Shown in pieces: positions 9,001-16,960 of a stretch of 64,000 nt of DNA (positions are counted from its first letter, which is position 1; every line of letters begins with the position of its first letter). The stretch is from Verrucomicrobiales bacterium. GTDB taxonomy: Bacteria > Verrucomicrobiota > Verrucomicrobiia > Limisphaerales > J093. The stretch is taken from contig JABTUJ010000003.1 of the NCBI GenBank assembly GCA_015075445.1, positions 1 to 64,000 on the forward strand, written 5' to 3'. The notes under the pieces are model-generated. The model saw only the letters and a program-made list of their open reading frames with translations, did no database searches and had not been told where the DNA came from. Both the position numbers and the translations under genes were made by a program.

Positions 9001-10111
9001 CGGCCTGCGCCAGGTGTTCCCGCGGGTGCCGGATCATCCCGTGCTGGCGGGGCTGGCGACGGAGCATCTGCGGGATTGGCAGGGGGCGGCGACGCTGCTG
9101 CCGCCGCGGCTGAAGTACGAGTTAAGCCCGCGTTACAACGGGGCGCCGACGGTGAAGTGGTGCGGGCTGGAAGTGCCGCGGGCGTGGCGTTGCGGTCACG
9201 AGGGCAGCGTGGCCTCGGTGTTGATCGAGAAACCCGCGCGGGGCGATTTCCTGCCGCTGTTGGACGGCGGGTTCAGCCTCCAGTACAGCCCGCTGCTCGC
9301 GTATCGGGAAGGGAAGGGCGGAATGGTGTTCTGCCAGATGGATGTCACGGGTCGGACGGTGACGGATCCGGCGGCGGCGCGGCTGGCGGACAACTTGTTG
9401 GACTACGTTGCGAAGTGGCAGCCGGCCCCGCGGCGCTCGGCGGTTTATGTGGGTGCGGAGAACGGACGCACGAGCATGGAGGCGGCGGGTGTCGGGTTCG
9501 CCACTTTGCCGGTTGCGGGGTCATGGCGGCTGGACCCCGAACAGGTGTTGGTGGTGGGAGCGGGCGGAGGGCGGGAACTCGCGGGGCATCGCGAGGGCGT
9601 GGCGGCGTTCCTTGAGGCGGGCGGTCGCGTGTTGGCGCTGGGGTTGGACCAGGCGGAGGCTGACGCGTTCCTGCCTTTCGGGGTGACGTTTCGGGAAGCG
9701 GAGCATATCGCGGCGTTCTTTGATCCACCCGGGCTGGGATCGCCGTTCGCTGGCGTGGGGCCGGCGGACGTGCACAACCGGGATCCGCGGACGATGCCGT
9801 TGGTGGGGGGCGGCGCGGCTGTCGTGGGGAACGGTGTGTTGGCCATGGGACGGGAGGGGACCGTGGTGTTCTGCCAACTCGCGCCGTGGCAGTTTGATTA
9901 CCGGAAGAACTACGGGCTCAAGCGCACGTTTCGGCGCACGGGCTTTCTGGTGAACCGGCTCTTAGCGAACCTGGGCGTGCAGGGCGAGACGCCGTTGCTG
10001 GCGCGATGGTCGACTCCGGTGCGGGCCGAGAAGCCGGGTCGATGGCGGGAGGGGTTCTACCTGGATCAACCCGAGGAGTGGGATGATCCGTACCGGTTCT
10101 TTCGCTGGTGA
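6005..10111 (+). CDS. GH2-like secreted protein with atypical catalytic site
   Basis: The domain order is that of glycoside hydrolase family 2. A jelly-roll sugar-binding domain (LNGLWRWQP ... WYQRSFSVP) is followed by an Ig-like sandwich, a TIM barrel from ~residue 400 (DFMLNGTRLFLSAV, LRRLGINFVYTHHYD), and two ~200-residue C-terminal modules with glutamine-amidotransferase-like features. The barrel nucleophile is visible in PLFLCEYGAP. The acid/base position, normally NE after a HPSVIMW strand, reads HPAVVMYATSHNATG, so the usual Glu is missing. At 1368 codons it is longer than most GH2. The first ~70 codons include two in-frame E-family repeats and are doubtful. A TTG at 6221, directly before a hydrophobic signal segment (LVAVLTAVLLAEVVAQ), is an alternative start giving 1296 residues. 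Confidence 0.8.
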   Translation: MNAPYSYSFGMRFRARKTSTPRGGTRPTGRANGGPPWRPPGTSTPRGGTRPTGERLGILIRRPAPGWGGRPGLLVAVLTAVLLAEVVAQPSVNLPEGVAAVWDLARAHREATPTRERVCLNGLWRWQPATPQAVTVPAEGWGYFKVPGSWPGITSYMQKDSQTVHVHPDWRDVPLREITAAWYQRSFSVPATWGGRRIAVAAEYVNSYGAVFVDGENVGELRFPAGEVDVTRWCRPGSEHVLSLLVVALPLKGVLVSYTDTAAAREVKGAVERRGLCGDVFLAGRPAGARLDDARVVTSVRHGRITLTVGMSELLPDRVYRLHARITEEGQAVREFESGSFRGDELPEGRFTFGAEWRPTKLWDIHTPQHQYDLHLALREEGGSERDELPPVRFGFREFGIEGRDFMLNGTRLFLSAVPLDNAQVGAAAATYAAARESLERLRRLGINFVYTHHYDCLPGAHLSLAEILRAADDVGMLVALTQPHFSHYDWGTAEADRTNGYARHAAFYAGVAGNHPAVVMYATSHNATGYNEDMNPDLLDGRSSPRDNWASNNMKKALRAEAIVRALDPERLVYHHASGNLGLMHSSNFYPNFVPVQELSDWFETWSTRGTKPLFLCEYGAPFTWDWAMYRGWYEGRREFGSAVVPWEFCLAEWNASFFGDRAFAISEAEKRNLRWEARQFREGRRWHRWDYPHQLGSNDFAEREPVFARYFTENWRAFRTWELSANSPWEHHILFKLRPGMVRNRREALPVDWAGLQRPGFSPDYLGERFERMDMAYGIEDWVATGGGEAILRNNQPLLAYVAGGPERFTSRGHNSLPGETVTKQLVVINNARVSVAGRASWVLGLAEPLRGQVEFSVETGQQVRLPMRFELPPDVAPGEYGLEAEVEFATGEVQSDRFTLHVLPAHPARTTSTEVVLFDSVGETADWLRGRGVRFRLVGAEEPLGVGDVLVVGKGALSVDGPVPNLEGVREGLRVLVFEQMPAVLERRFGFRVVEHGLRQVFPRVPDHPVLAGLATEHLRDWQGAATLLPPRLKYELSPRYNGAPTVKWCGLEVPRAWRCGHEGSVASVLIEKPARGDFLPLLDGGFSLQYSPLLAYREGKGGMVFCQMDVTGRTVTDPAAARLADNLLDYVAKWQPAPRRSAVYVGAENGRTSMEAAGVGFATLPVAGSWRLDPEQVLVVGAGGGRELAGHREGVAAFLEAGGRVLALGLDQAEADAFLPFGVTFREAEHIAAFFDPPGLGSPFAGVGPADVHNRDPRTMPLVGGGAAVVGNGVLAMGREGTVVFCQLAPWQFDYRKNYGLKRTFRRTGFLVNRLLANLGVQGETPLLARWSTPVRAEKPGRWREGFYLDQPEEWDDPYRFFRW
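6059..6090. repeat. E-family repeat, first of a direct pair
   Basis: A 32 bp sequence repeated exactly at 6131-6162; both include GGGGGCACGCGGCCTACAGG. It lies in the doubtful N-terminal part of the GH2-like frame. Confidence 0.85.
6131..6162. repeat. E-family repeat, second of a direct pair
   Basis: A perfect copy of 6059-6090, 72 bases further on. 72 is a multiple of three, so the reading frame stays open across both. Confidence 0.85.
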
Positions 10112-10154
10112 GGGGAGGTGGTGACCGGGGGAGGGGGACATCAGGTGCCCATGT

Positions 10155-10177
10155 GCAGGCTGGAAGCCCGCACCACA
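10155..10177. repeat. A-family repeat
   Basis: GCAGGCTGGAAGCCCGCACC followed by ACA, in the short gap between two convergent genes. Confidence 0.7.
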
Positions 10178-10203
10178 AGGTCGACCGAGGGCCGAAGTGC
10201 GGG

Positions 10204-10944
10204 TCAGTCGCTGCTGCGGCCGGCGTAGAAGAAGAGCTCGATGCCGCCGATGTTCATCTTGGGTTTCTGGTGGAACTTGGCGCCGGGGACCCACTCGACA
10301 TGGCCGTCGAGGTAGCCTTCGTTGGAACCGGCCGGCACCTTGCCGCCCTGATCGAAGTGATTCACGCCGCGCACGAGCGGGTTCGGGTCGCCGGGCCGCA
10401 TCCAGGAGCCCTGATGTTTGCGGTTCATGTCGGACCAGAGCAGGGGATAGTGCGGGGCGTCGGTGGACTTGACGGCGAAGATGGGCTGGTTGGTGATGCG
10501 CTGCGTGTGGAGCGCCTGGGTGTTGTAGCTGGGCTCAGCCACGTAGTAGATGTAGCCGAGGACGACGCTGCGGCCATCGGGCCAGTTCCAGAAGTCGTCG
10601 CGGTTCCAGAGGCGGTTGGAGGGGCAGTAGAACTGGGAGCGGGGAATGCTGTAGTTGCTGGTGTAGGTGTTGCGGAAGGGGACGGTCACCCAGTGCGGGT
10701 CGTCGTCGCCATCGTTCTGGAAGGTGCTGTTGTGGTCGTCGGCGTACATCAATGTGGCGTAGGTGAGCTGCTTGATGGCGTTGATGCAGGAGGTGCGCTG
10801 GGCGCGTTCCTTGGCCTGCGACAGCGCCGGCAGGAGGAGGGCGGCCAGGATGGCGATGATGGCGATCACCACCAGCAGTTCGATGAGGGTGAACGCTGCC
10901 GAACGCCTGGAGACGGGCGGGAGGTCGGGGTGCTGGGCATTCAT
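10204..10944 (-). CDS. Prepilin-type N-terminal domain protein (pseudopilin-like)
   Basis: A 246-residue protein. After a 16-residue leader, [20 protein letters not shown] is a textbook type IV prepilin/type II secretion pseudopilin signal: the Glu at +5 is present and cleavage would fall just before Phe. The soluble domain contains YADDHN and ends with a [12 protein letters not shown] motif, the signature of the very large prepilin-like paralogue family of Verrucomicrobiota and Planctomycetota (DUF1559-related). These proteins are probably displayed on the cell surface or processed by a type II-like system; individual roles are unknown. Its upstream neighbour on the same strand (10966-13404) ends only 21 bases before this start, suggesting cotranscription. 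Confidence 0.9.
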   Translation of the reverse strand: MNAQHPDLPPVSRRSAAFTLIELLVVIAIIAILAALLLPALSQAKERAQRTSCINAIKQLTYATLMYADDHNSTFQNDGDDDPHWVTVPFRNTYTSNYSIPRSQFYCPSNRLWNRDDFWNWPDGRSVVLGYIYYVAEPSYNTQALHTQRITNQPIFAVKSTDAPHYPLLWSDMNRKHQGSWMRPGDPNPLVRGVNHFDQGGKVPAGSNEGYLDGHVEWVPGAKFHQKPKMNIGGIELFFYAGRSSD

Positions 10945-10965
10945 GGCGTGCGAAAGTGGGTCGGT

Positions 10966-13404
10966 TCAACGGTAATCCAACTGCGCGGTGGCCACGGTGT
11001 CAACCGGGCTGGTCACGCGCAGCCAACACGCCTGGTAGGCGGCGGGGAATTCGTGGACGATCTCGACACCCGGCGGCACCGCGAACGTCCGGTAGGTGAC
11101 CCAGGCACCGTCGGCGGTCAGGTCGACCTCGACCTGCAGGTTCACGGGGTGGTCGGCCTGGTGCGCCAAGCGGAGGGTCTTCCGGTCGAACCCGGTCATC
11201 AGGTAGGGATCCGACGGTAGTCCGGCGCGCACCGGGGTGTCGCGCCACGGGCCCCCGCGCCCGACGGCCTTGCCGAGCTGCCAGAGGTCGTCCACAGCGC
11301 CGACCCACACCGCCGCGCGGCCGTCGTCGGAACGCCGCACATGCCGGTTGTCGGCTCCTCCCTCGATGCCGGTCAGGACCAGCAACCCGCGGTACGAACA
11401 GAAATCGGTGATCCGCCGATTGTGGGTGGTGAGGGGGCGGATTTTGGCGAAGCCGCCGGCGTTGATGGCGGGCAGTTCGTAGAAGATCCCGTGGGCGTTG
11501 AACAGGTCGCGCTCGGTGACGACTTCGCGGGCGATGCGGGCGAGCCCTGGCTCGATCCAGTCGTCGAAGCTCGGGTCGCCCTTGGGCAGGCGCCAGCGAC
11601 GCCCGTCGTCATCCACGTACACGACGGAAGCCGTGTCTGCGGCGAGGATGCCGGTGGGGAGAGCGGCGTTCTGGCGGAGCCACGTGTGCGCCGCCGGGTC
11701 GTCCACGCGACGGAGCTGCAGGTCGGCGTCGAGTTCGTAGTAGCCCACCTCGGTCACCGTGCGGCCGGCGATGGAGGTGGCAGCCAGGTGGAGGGTGCGG
11801 TGATTTTCGCCGCGGGCGCGGACGAGGCCGGCGTCGAACACCGGCGCGTCGATGGATGCCAGGCCGGCGAAGCGGGGCGCGGCGGCGGGGGGACGCCGGT
11901 CGGCGTTGGTGCCCACGAACACCACGGTGGCCGCGGCGCAGTCGCGGTCGGTGCGGACGGACACCCATTCGCCCGGTTCATCGGGCTCGAAGTCAACCCA
12001 GGCATAACCGTTCGCCGGCACGGTCACGAGGCGGAGCGGTTTGCCGGTCTGGTTGCGTCGGTCCCGATCGGCGGCCAGCACGAAGGTGACGGGCCCGGGT
12101 TCGGTGTGGGCGAGGTGGACGCCGCGGCGTTCGGTGCCGGCGAACAGGTAGGGGTCGGACCATTCGCCGGCGGTGACGCGGTCGCGGAGCCAGACGGCGC
12201 CGCGGGCCAGGACGGGGCCGAGGTGATCCGGGCGGTCGGGATCGGTGAACCAGAGGTTGGATTGTGATTGGCCGGGGCCGGCGAGCTGGCCTTTGGCGCG
12301 GCGTTTGTTAAGGAACTCCGAGCGGGCGGCGTCGTCGCAGCCGAAGACGAGGCGGTCGTTCCAGCGGCAGAAGTCGCCGATGACCTTGAGGTAGGTGGAG
12401 CGCGGTCGGATGCCGGTGGTGTTCGTGGAGGAGAAGGTGCGGGGGAACCGCCAGAACATGCCGTGCATGGTCATGAGCAGGTCCGGTTCGCCGACGTCGC
12501 GGATGCGGGGCCATTCGGTGTTCCAGCCGTGAGCGCCGTCGTAGGCGTGGCTGGCCTTTGGGAGCCGGAAGAAGTGCCAGCGATCGGGCTCGCGCAGGGC
12601 GAGGAGGAGGGAGCGATGGTCCCAGCCAATGCTCCAGATCGGGTCGGTGGCGGGGTGGGGGTTGCCTTCGAGGCCGCCCGGTCCGGTGACTTCGGTGAAC
12701 TGGTTGCGGCGCACGACGTGCCAGGTGGTGCCGTCCCACTCAGCGAGGCAGCCGGAGGGGACGTCGGGCTGGCGCATGGCCTCGGGGGAATGTTCGCCGT
12801 TGTTGGCGTAGACGAGGCGGCCCTGACCGGAATAGAGACCCTTGCCGTGGTAGCCGGGGAGGAGTTCACCGGCGGGGCTGCCGAACTGGTTGGCGTCGGG
12901 ATACAGCTCCTTGACCTCGAGGGTGTGGACGTTCACCTCGTAGAAGCCTTCCTCCATGCTGGCGTAGTAGAGGAGGTGGGCGGGGTCGGTGAGGTGCCGC
13001 GCGTTGCCGGTGGGACGGCCGGGCATGCGCTCGTAAGGGATGGCGCGCACCTGGCGCTGGCGGTCGATGGCGTAGGGACCGATGAAGAGCTGACCAGACT
13101 CGCGATGAATCATCCGGTTGGCGGGTGTGCCGCCGATGCTTTCCGGGCGGATGGTGATGCGGAGTTGATCGTCGATCTCGTAGAGCTTGTCGGTGGAGCC
13201 GCGCGGCTGGTGAGGGGAGTAGGTCAGGGCCCAGAGGCGATCGGCCCAGGGAACGACGGCGCCGGTGCCGCACTCGGCGCCATCATTGAAGAAGGCGAGG
13301 TGCGGGTAGATGCCGGACCATTCGGGGAAGGGGGCGGCGGAGGCGGCGCAGCAGGCGAGGGTGAGGGTGAGGGCGGTGTGGAGGAGGGCTTGCTGTGCGC
13401 TACG
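10966..13404 (-). CDS. Large secreted protein of unknown function; start codon not identifiable
   Basis: The first in-frame ATG is at 13113, but the frame stays open and protein-like to at least 13404. It includes a hydrophobic stretch resembling a signal peptide (LTLTLACCAASAA) followed by PFPEWSGIYPHLAFFNDG. No ATG, GTG or TTG lies in frame between 13113 and the upstream stop at 13507-13509. The start is therefore either non-standard or was lost by an indel or by the hairpin repeat at 13406-13434. The protein has repeating segments such as SDPYLFAG...RRGVHLAH and SDPYLMTGFDRKTLRLAHQ, and several RDLF/YELPAINAGG-like strands, suggesting a beta-propeller-type fold. I recognise no family. It probably forms a transcription unit with the prepilin-like gene downstream. 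Confidence 0.7.
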   Translation of the reverse strand, partial: RSAQQALLHTALTLTLACCAASAAPFPEWSGIYPHLAFFNDGAECGTGAVVPWADRLWALTYSPHQPRGSTDKLYEIDDQLRITIRPESIGGTPANRMIHRESGQLFIGPYAIDRQRQVRAIPYERMPGRPTGNARHLTDPAHLLYYASMEEGFYEVNVHTLEVKELYPDANQFGSPAGELLPGYHGKGLYSGQGRLVYANNGEHSPEAMRQPDVPSGCLAEWDGTTWHVVRRNQFTEVTGPGGLEGNPHPATDPIWSIGWDHRSLLLALREPDRWHFFRLPKASHAYDGAHGWNTEWPRIRDVGEPDLLMTMHGMFWRFPRTFSSTNTTGIRPRSTYLKVIGDFCRWNDRLVFGCDDAARSEFLNKRRAKGQLAGPGQSQSNLWFTDPDRPDHLGPVLARGAVWLRDRVTAGEWSDPYLFAGTERRGVHLAHTEPGPVTFVLAADRDRRNQTGKPLRLVTVPANGYAWVDFEPDEPGEWVSVRTDRDCAAATVVFVGTNADRRPPAAAPRFAGLASIDAPVFDAGLVRARGENHRTLHLAATSIAGRTVTEVGYYELDADLQLRRVDDPAAHTWLRQNAALPTGILAADTASVVYVDDDGRRWRLPKGDPSFDDWIEPGLARIAREVVTERDLFNAHGIFYELPAINAGGFAKIRPLTTHNRRITDFCSYRGLLVLTGIEGGADNRHVRRSDDGRAAVWVGAVDDLWQLGKAVGRGGPWRDTPVRAGLPSDPYLMTGFDRKTLRLAHQADHPVNLQVEVDLTADGAWVTYRTFAVPPGVEIVHEFPAAYQACWLRVTSPVDTVATAQLDYR

Positions 13405-13405
13405 A

Positions 13406-13508
13406 AAAGCGGCGCTGGAAGACGCCGCACTCCAGACGCTTCGCGCTCGTCCGGCGGTGTGGGTGGCGTGGCGCGTTTGAGCGGCTACTTCCGCGCCGCT
13501 GGCGGGTC
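13406..13508. repeat. C-family hairpin element, copy 1 (right arm degenerate)
   Basis: The left arm at 13406-13434 is identical to the 29 bp left arm at 16829-16857 (core GGCGCTGGAAGACGCCGCAC). The right half (CGCTCGTCCGGCGGTGTGGG onward) aligns with the spacer of the perfect copy, but the right arm has decayed. The element sits across the missing start of the gene at 10966-13404. Confidence 0.75.
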
Positions 13509-14878
13509 ATCCAGCCCGCGGAATCAGCCGATATCTGTAACACCTTGCCGGGGCGCAGGGGCACTCGCGGCGCCGGTTTTCGAACCAGACCGGGCCGCCC
13601 CACTGCCGGTGACGACCACGTCGATGTCGCCGTCGCGGTCGAGGTCGACGGCGCAGAGGTTGACGCCGGAGCCGATGCCCTGGTCGTAGGAGATGGCGTG
13701 CTTGGTCCACTTGGGGTTGGGGCCGCGGCGGAGTTCGTACCAATAGACGCCGAGCTTGCCGTACTCGTCGGGGTCGCTGCCGTTGTGGGCCATGAAGCGT
13801 TTGCCGGTGATGAGGTCCGGGGTGCCGTCGCCGTTGATGTCGGCGAGGGCGAGGCTGTGGGCCTGGCTCCAGGTATCATCGATGAGGTGCTGTTTCCAGG
13901 CGGTGCCGGCGGCGGTCTGGGTCTGTTCGTACCAGAAGATGCCGTGGTTGTGGGCGCTGCTGGTGATGACGTCGGCGCGGCCGTCGCCATTGACATCGTA
14001 CACGAGGATCTGGGGGGTGTGATCGGGCTTCCCGTCCTTGGCGCCCAAGGCCCAGGGATGCTCGATCCAGGTTCCGGTGCGCGGATTGGCGGGGCTTCAA
14101 CCAGGCGTCAGGCGAAGGACATCGGGGCGCCCGTCGCCGTTGAGGTCGCCGACGCCGCAGCCGAAGTTCATGGGTTTCTCGGAGATGACGTGCTTGACGA
14201 GCGCGCGCGAGCCGTTGGGCTGGGGAACGGATTCGAACCAGAAGGTGGGCTGGGCAGCAGGCAGGATCTCGCGGGCATGGCCATCGCCGTCGATGTCCAC
14301 GAGTTCGCCGCATTCTGAAGTTGACGCTGGTGTCGGCGATGGTCTCGGCCACTCGCCGTCGCGGTCGCCGAGGTTGCGGGTACCACCGGACGCACTTGCA
14401 GAACCAGCCGCAGGAGACGACATCGACGAGGCCGTCGCCGTCCACGTCGAGGGGCAGGTCAGAAGTCGTCGAAGTAGCCTTTGCCTTCGTCGTTCACCTC
14501 GCCGGCCAGGGAGCGGATCTTCACGGCGCGCCAGTCGGGGCGAGGTAGACGTGGAGCCGCGACGATGTCCAGGCGGCCGTCGCGGTTGAAGTCGGCGACC
14601 TCGACCGCTTCGCTGCGCACGTGACCGAGGCGGTGGGTGACGAACGGCACCGAAGATCCGAAGGGATTGGGGTGGTGCGGGTTCGGGCGGCGGTGGCGAT
14701 CCCGGCGAGGGCGCGGCAGGCGGCGGTGCAGATCCCGGCTGTGTGCCATGACATGAACTGGAAGTTGCGGCGCAGTCTGGGCACTGCGAGCGCGGATGCC
14801 AGACAGTTTCAGCAGCGCTGGGAAGGCACCCGGTTGGCGGCCGCCGGTGCGGAGGATCGGGTCGGTAAGGGGCGGTGA
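13507..14878 (-). pseudogene. FG-GAP/VCBS repeat protein broken by multiple frameshifts
   Basis: Five or more pieces in different frames make one FG-GAP repeat protein. In order on the minus strand they are VEVADFNRDGRLDIVAAP (~14580), DVDGDGLVDVVSCGWF (~14430), LVDIDGDGHAREILPA (~14290), VGDLNGDGRPDVLRL (~14120), YDVNGDGRADVITSSAH (~13990), LADINGDGTPDLITGKRF (~13830), AVDLDRDGDIDVVVTG (~13620), then GGPVWFENRR in another frame, stopping at 13507. Each D-x-[ND]-x-DG-x-x-D is a calcium-binding loop of the integrin-like propeller. The intact relative in Verrucomicrobiota is a secreted protein of about 400 residues. Coding is well preserved between the indels, so decay is recent or the breaks are sequence errors. 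Confidence 0.75.
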
Positions 14879-14890
14879 GCGTGAATGAAC

Positions 14891-14914
14891 AGCGGCGCTG
14901 GAAGACGCCGCACT
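14891..14914. repeat. C-family hairpin element, copy 2, left half (split by the intron)
   Basis: The left arm AGCGGCGCTGGAAGACGCCG followed by CACT is interrupted exactly at 14914/14915 by the group II intron. The rest of the element resumes at 16745 (CATACGCTTCGCG...). Confidence 0.8.
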
Positions 14915-15554
14915 GTGCGCCCGTGAGGGCGCCCAACTGCGGGTGGAAGTCCCCGTCAGGCGGCACATCTCACCCGCCTGTGACCGAAGCCTACGCGTCG
15001 GCAACACGGGTGGAAGCTGCCGAGGTGAAACCACCGGTCCGCAATACGAAGCATTGAACCCGCAACGTAACGATTCGGCCACGCCGACCGGCGAGCCTGC
15101 GAGTGCTGCAAAGCCCGCCATGACCCGCGGAACGCTCCTCGGTCTCCCCGGAGATCGGGTCCGCTGGCTGGCGGTTACCGGCAGACGAAAAGGTGGATGG
15201 ACGCAAATACCGGGCCGGGCGGCGGGGGCTGACGAACGGAGGGAAGCATGGGCAGAAGTAAGCAGGAGACCTGTCGGGGCACAGAACGTGTTCATGGCCA
15301 GGAGGCCCGAAGAGCGCCCGAGGAGCCAGAGCGTCCGCAGTAGCGTCGAAGCGGGTAATGCCCGGGAGCAGGGACGCAGGAAAGTGGAGACGGAAACGAC
15401 CATGACGAACGACGAACGGAAAGAACGACCGGCGATAGTGACTCGGGCGACCCAGCTCTAACAGCCGGAGAGGTCCACGACTCCGAGGTGGATCGAACGT
15501 TCGGTGTGGACGACCGGATGCTAACGCGGCTCGCCCAAAGCGGGCCGACAACGG

Positions 15555-16630
15555 TATGTCCGGACTCTGGGACAAAGTGCGTGCCTCGAATCTGCAGGCC
15601 GCCTGCCGGTATGGCGGAATCGGGGAGCACCGAGTGGATGAGCAAACGGTGCAGGAGTTTGACCGAGAGGCGGCGTCCAACGCCCGACTGGAGTGAAGAA
15701 CTCGCACCCGCGTTACCGCCGTCAACCGGCACGACGCGTCTGGATCGAGATGGGCACGACTGACAACGGCCGTGGATCCGCGGTGCGGGATCGGACCGTG
15801 GAAGCAACCTTGCGCAACGTTCTGGAACCGATCTTCGAACAGGACTTGCCGAGTGCAGCTATGGGTTTCGACCGCGCGGGCTGTCGAGGCAGTGGAATGG
15901 GTGAGGAGCTCTGCGCCGAGGCTACGTCTGGTGCGTGGACGCGGACCTCAAGAGCACTTTGATACGATCCCGCACGAGGGCTGATGGCGTTAGTCCGGGC
16001 GCGTATCGTGGACGGCAGCGTCCTGACGCCTGGTGGAACAATGTCTCAAAGCCGGCGTGTTGAGAGCTCGGGCTGCAGCCGACCGAACGCGGGACCCCGC
16101 AGGGGCGGTGATTAGTCCGATGCTGGCGAACCTCTACCTCAACCCGTTGGACCACGAGATGGGACGGCGGGCTGGGCGATGGTGCGCTATGCGGACGACC
16201 TGGTCGTGCTGTGCCAGAGGGGAGGAAGCCGAGGCGGTACTGAGCTTGCGGCCCGGACCACGGGGAGCGGCTGACCCCGCACTCGACCAAGACGCGGATC
16301 GTGAACGCAGCCGAGGTCGCTTCGACTCCTGGGCTGCACTTCGCGGCGGAAGAAGGCCGCGGAAGAAAAGCCCAGAAGCTGCAGGAACGGCTGCGACCGC
16401 TGACACGGCGGACCCACAGGCAAAGTCTGGCGAGACATCGCGCAGGTGAACCTGATCCTGCGGGGCTGGCACGGTTACTCGGGAACAGTCACTGGACGCC
16501 TGCGCGACCGGACGCTTCTTACGCGCCGCCGCTTGCAGGCCCGCTGCGCAAGCGGAAAAGCGGATACGGGCTGAGGAAGCCGATGCCGACGCTGGCCGAA
16601 CCGATGGTTTGCGGCGCAGGGCCTGTTTAG
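15555..16630 (+). pseudogene. ltrA: Group II intron reverse transcriptase/maturase, multiply frameshifted
   Basis: Fragments in alternating frames follow the LtrA order. They are LWDKVRASN and GGIGEHRVDEQTVQEF (RT0/RT1); RRVWIEMG; VEATLRNVLEPIFEQD (RT2); YVWCVDADLKSTFDTIP across two frames (RT3); VEQCLKAGVL; AGAVISPMLANLYLNPLD (RT4); AMVRYADDLVVLC (RT5, the catalytic YADD); TKTRIVNA (RT6/7); and RPLTRRTHRQSLA plus a GW-rich thumb/X domain to ~16620. At least eight shifts or stops interrupt it. The catalytic motifs remain readable, so the loss looks recent. No endonuclease domain is evident at the C-terminus. Confidence 0.85.
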
Positions 16631-16680
16631 TCTGAGCATGGCCTGCGCTTACGGTTAGTCGCAGAACCCCACTGACCGGA

Positions 16681-16711
16681 GAGCCGTATGCGGAAATCCG
16701 CCGTACAGTTC
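16681..16711 (+). ncRNA. Group II intron domain V
   Basis: A ~31 nt hairpin beginning GAGCCGTATGCGG with the AGC triad near the 5' base, a short GAAAU-type loop and CCGCCGTACAGTTC on the return strand. This is the catalytic core of the intron and fixes its strand. Confidence 0.8.
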
Positions 16712-16828
16712 GGAGGAGGGCTAACCCCGCCATCCCTACCCTATCATACGCTTCGCGACGTCCGGTGGTGGGGCCGCGGCGCGTCTGGATGCGTTGCGCC
16801 TGAGCGCCGCTCTGCGTGGGGATGAACG

Positions 16829-16928
16829 AAAGCGGCGCTGGAAGACGCCGCACTCCATACGCCGCGCTCGTCCGGTGGTGTGGGGGGGCGCGGCGCGTTT
16901 GGAGTGCGGCGTCTTCCAGCGCCGCTTT
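16829..16928. repeat. C-family hairpin element, copy 3, perfect 29 bp inverted repeat
   Basis: The arms at 16829-16857 and 16900-16928 are perfect reverse complements over 29 bp (arm core GGCGCTGGAAGACGCCGCAC), separated by a 42 bp GC-rich spacer. There is no coding sequence. It stands between the intron and the end of the HzsA-related gene and could fold into a long hairpin in either strand's RNA. Confidence 0.9.
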
Positions 16929-16960
16929 GCGTAAGGCGGCGGGTGATTTGGGGTGGAGGC

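Larger units (their letters stand above)
14915..16744 (+). mobile_element. Group II intron, about 1.83 kb, with degenerate ORF
   Basis: The 5' end GTGCGCCCGTGAGGGCGCCC is a standard group II start (GUGYG plus the first stem). Domain I-like sequence runs to ~15450. Domain V is recognisable at 16681-16711: GAGCCGTATGCGG, an AAA-type loop, then CCGCCGTACAGTTC. A domain VI-like stem with an unpaired A follows (GGAGGAGGGCTAACCCC), and the element ends CCCTACCCTAT. The boundaries come from the C-family hairpin repeat it interrupts: GCCGCACT before and CATACGCTTCGCG after rejoin as in uninterrupted copies. The encoded maturase is broken, so mobility would need help in trans; the RNA could still fold. 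The 3' boundary is uncertain by a base or two. Confidence 0.85.
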
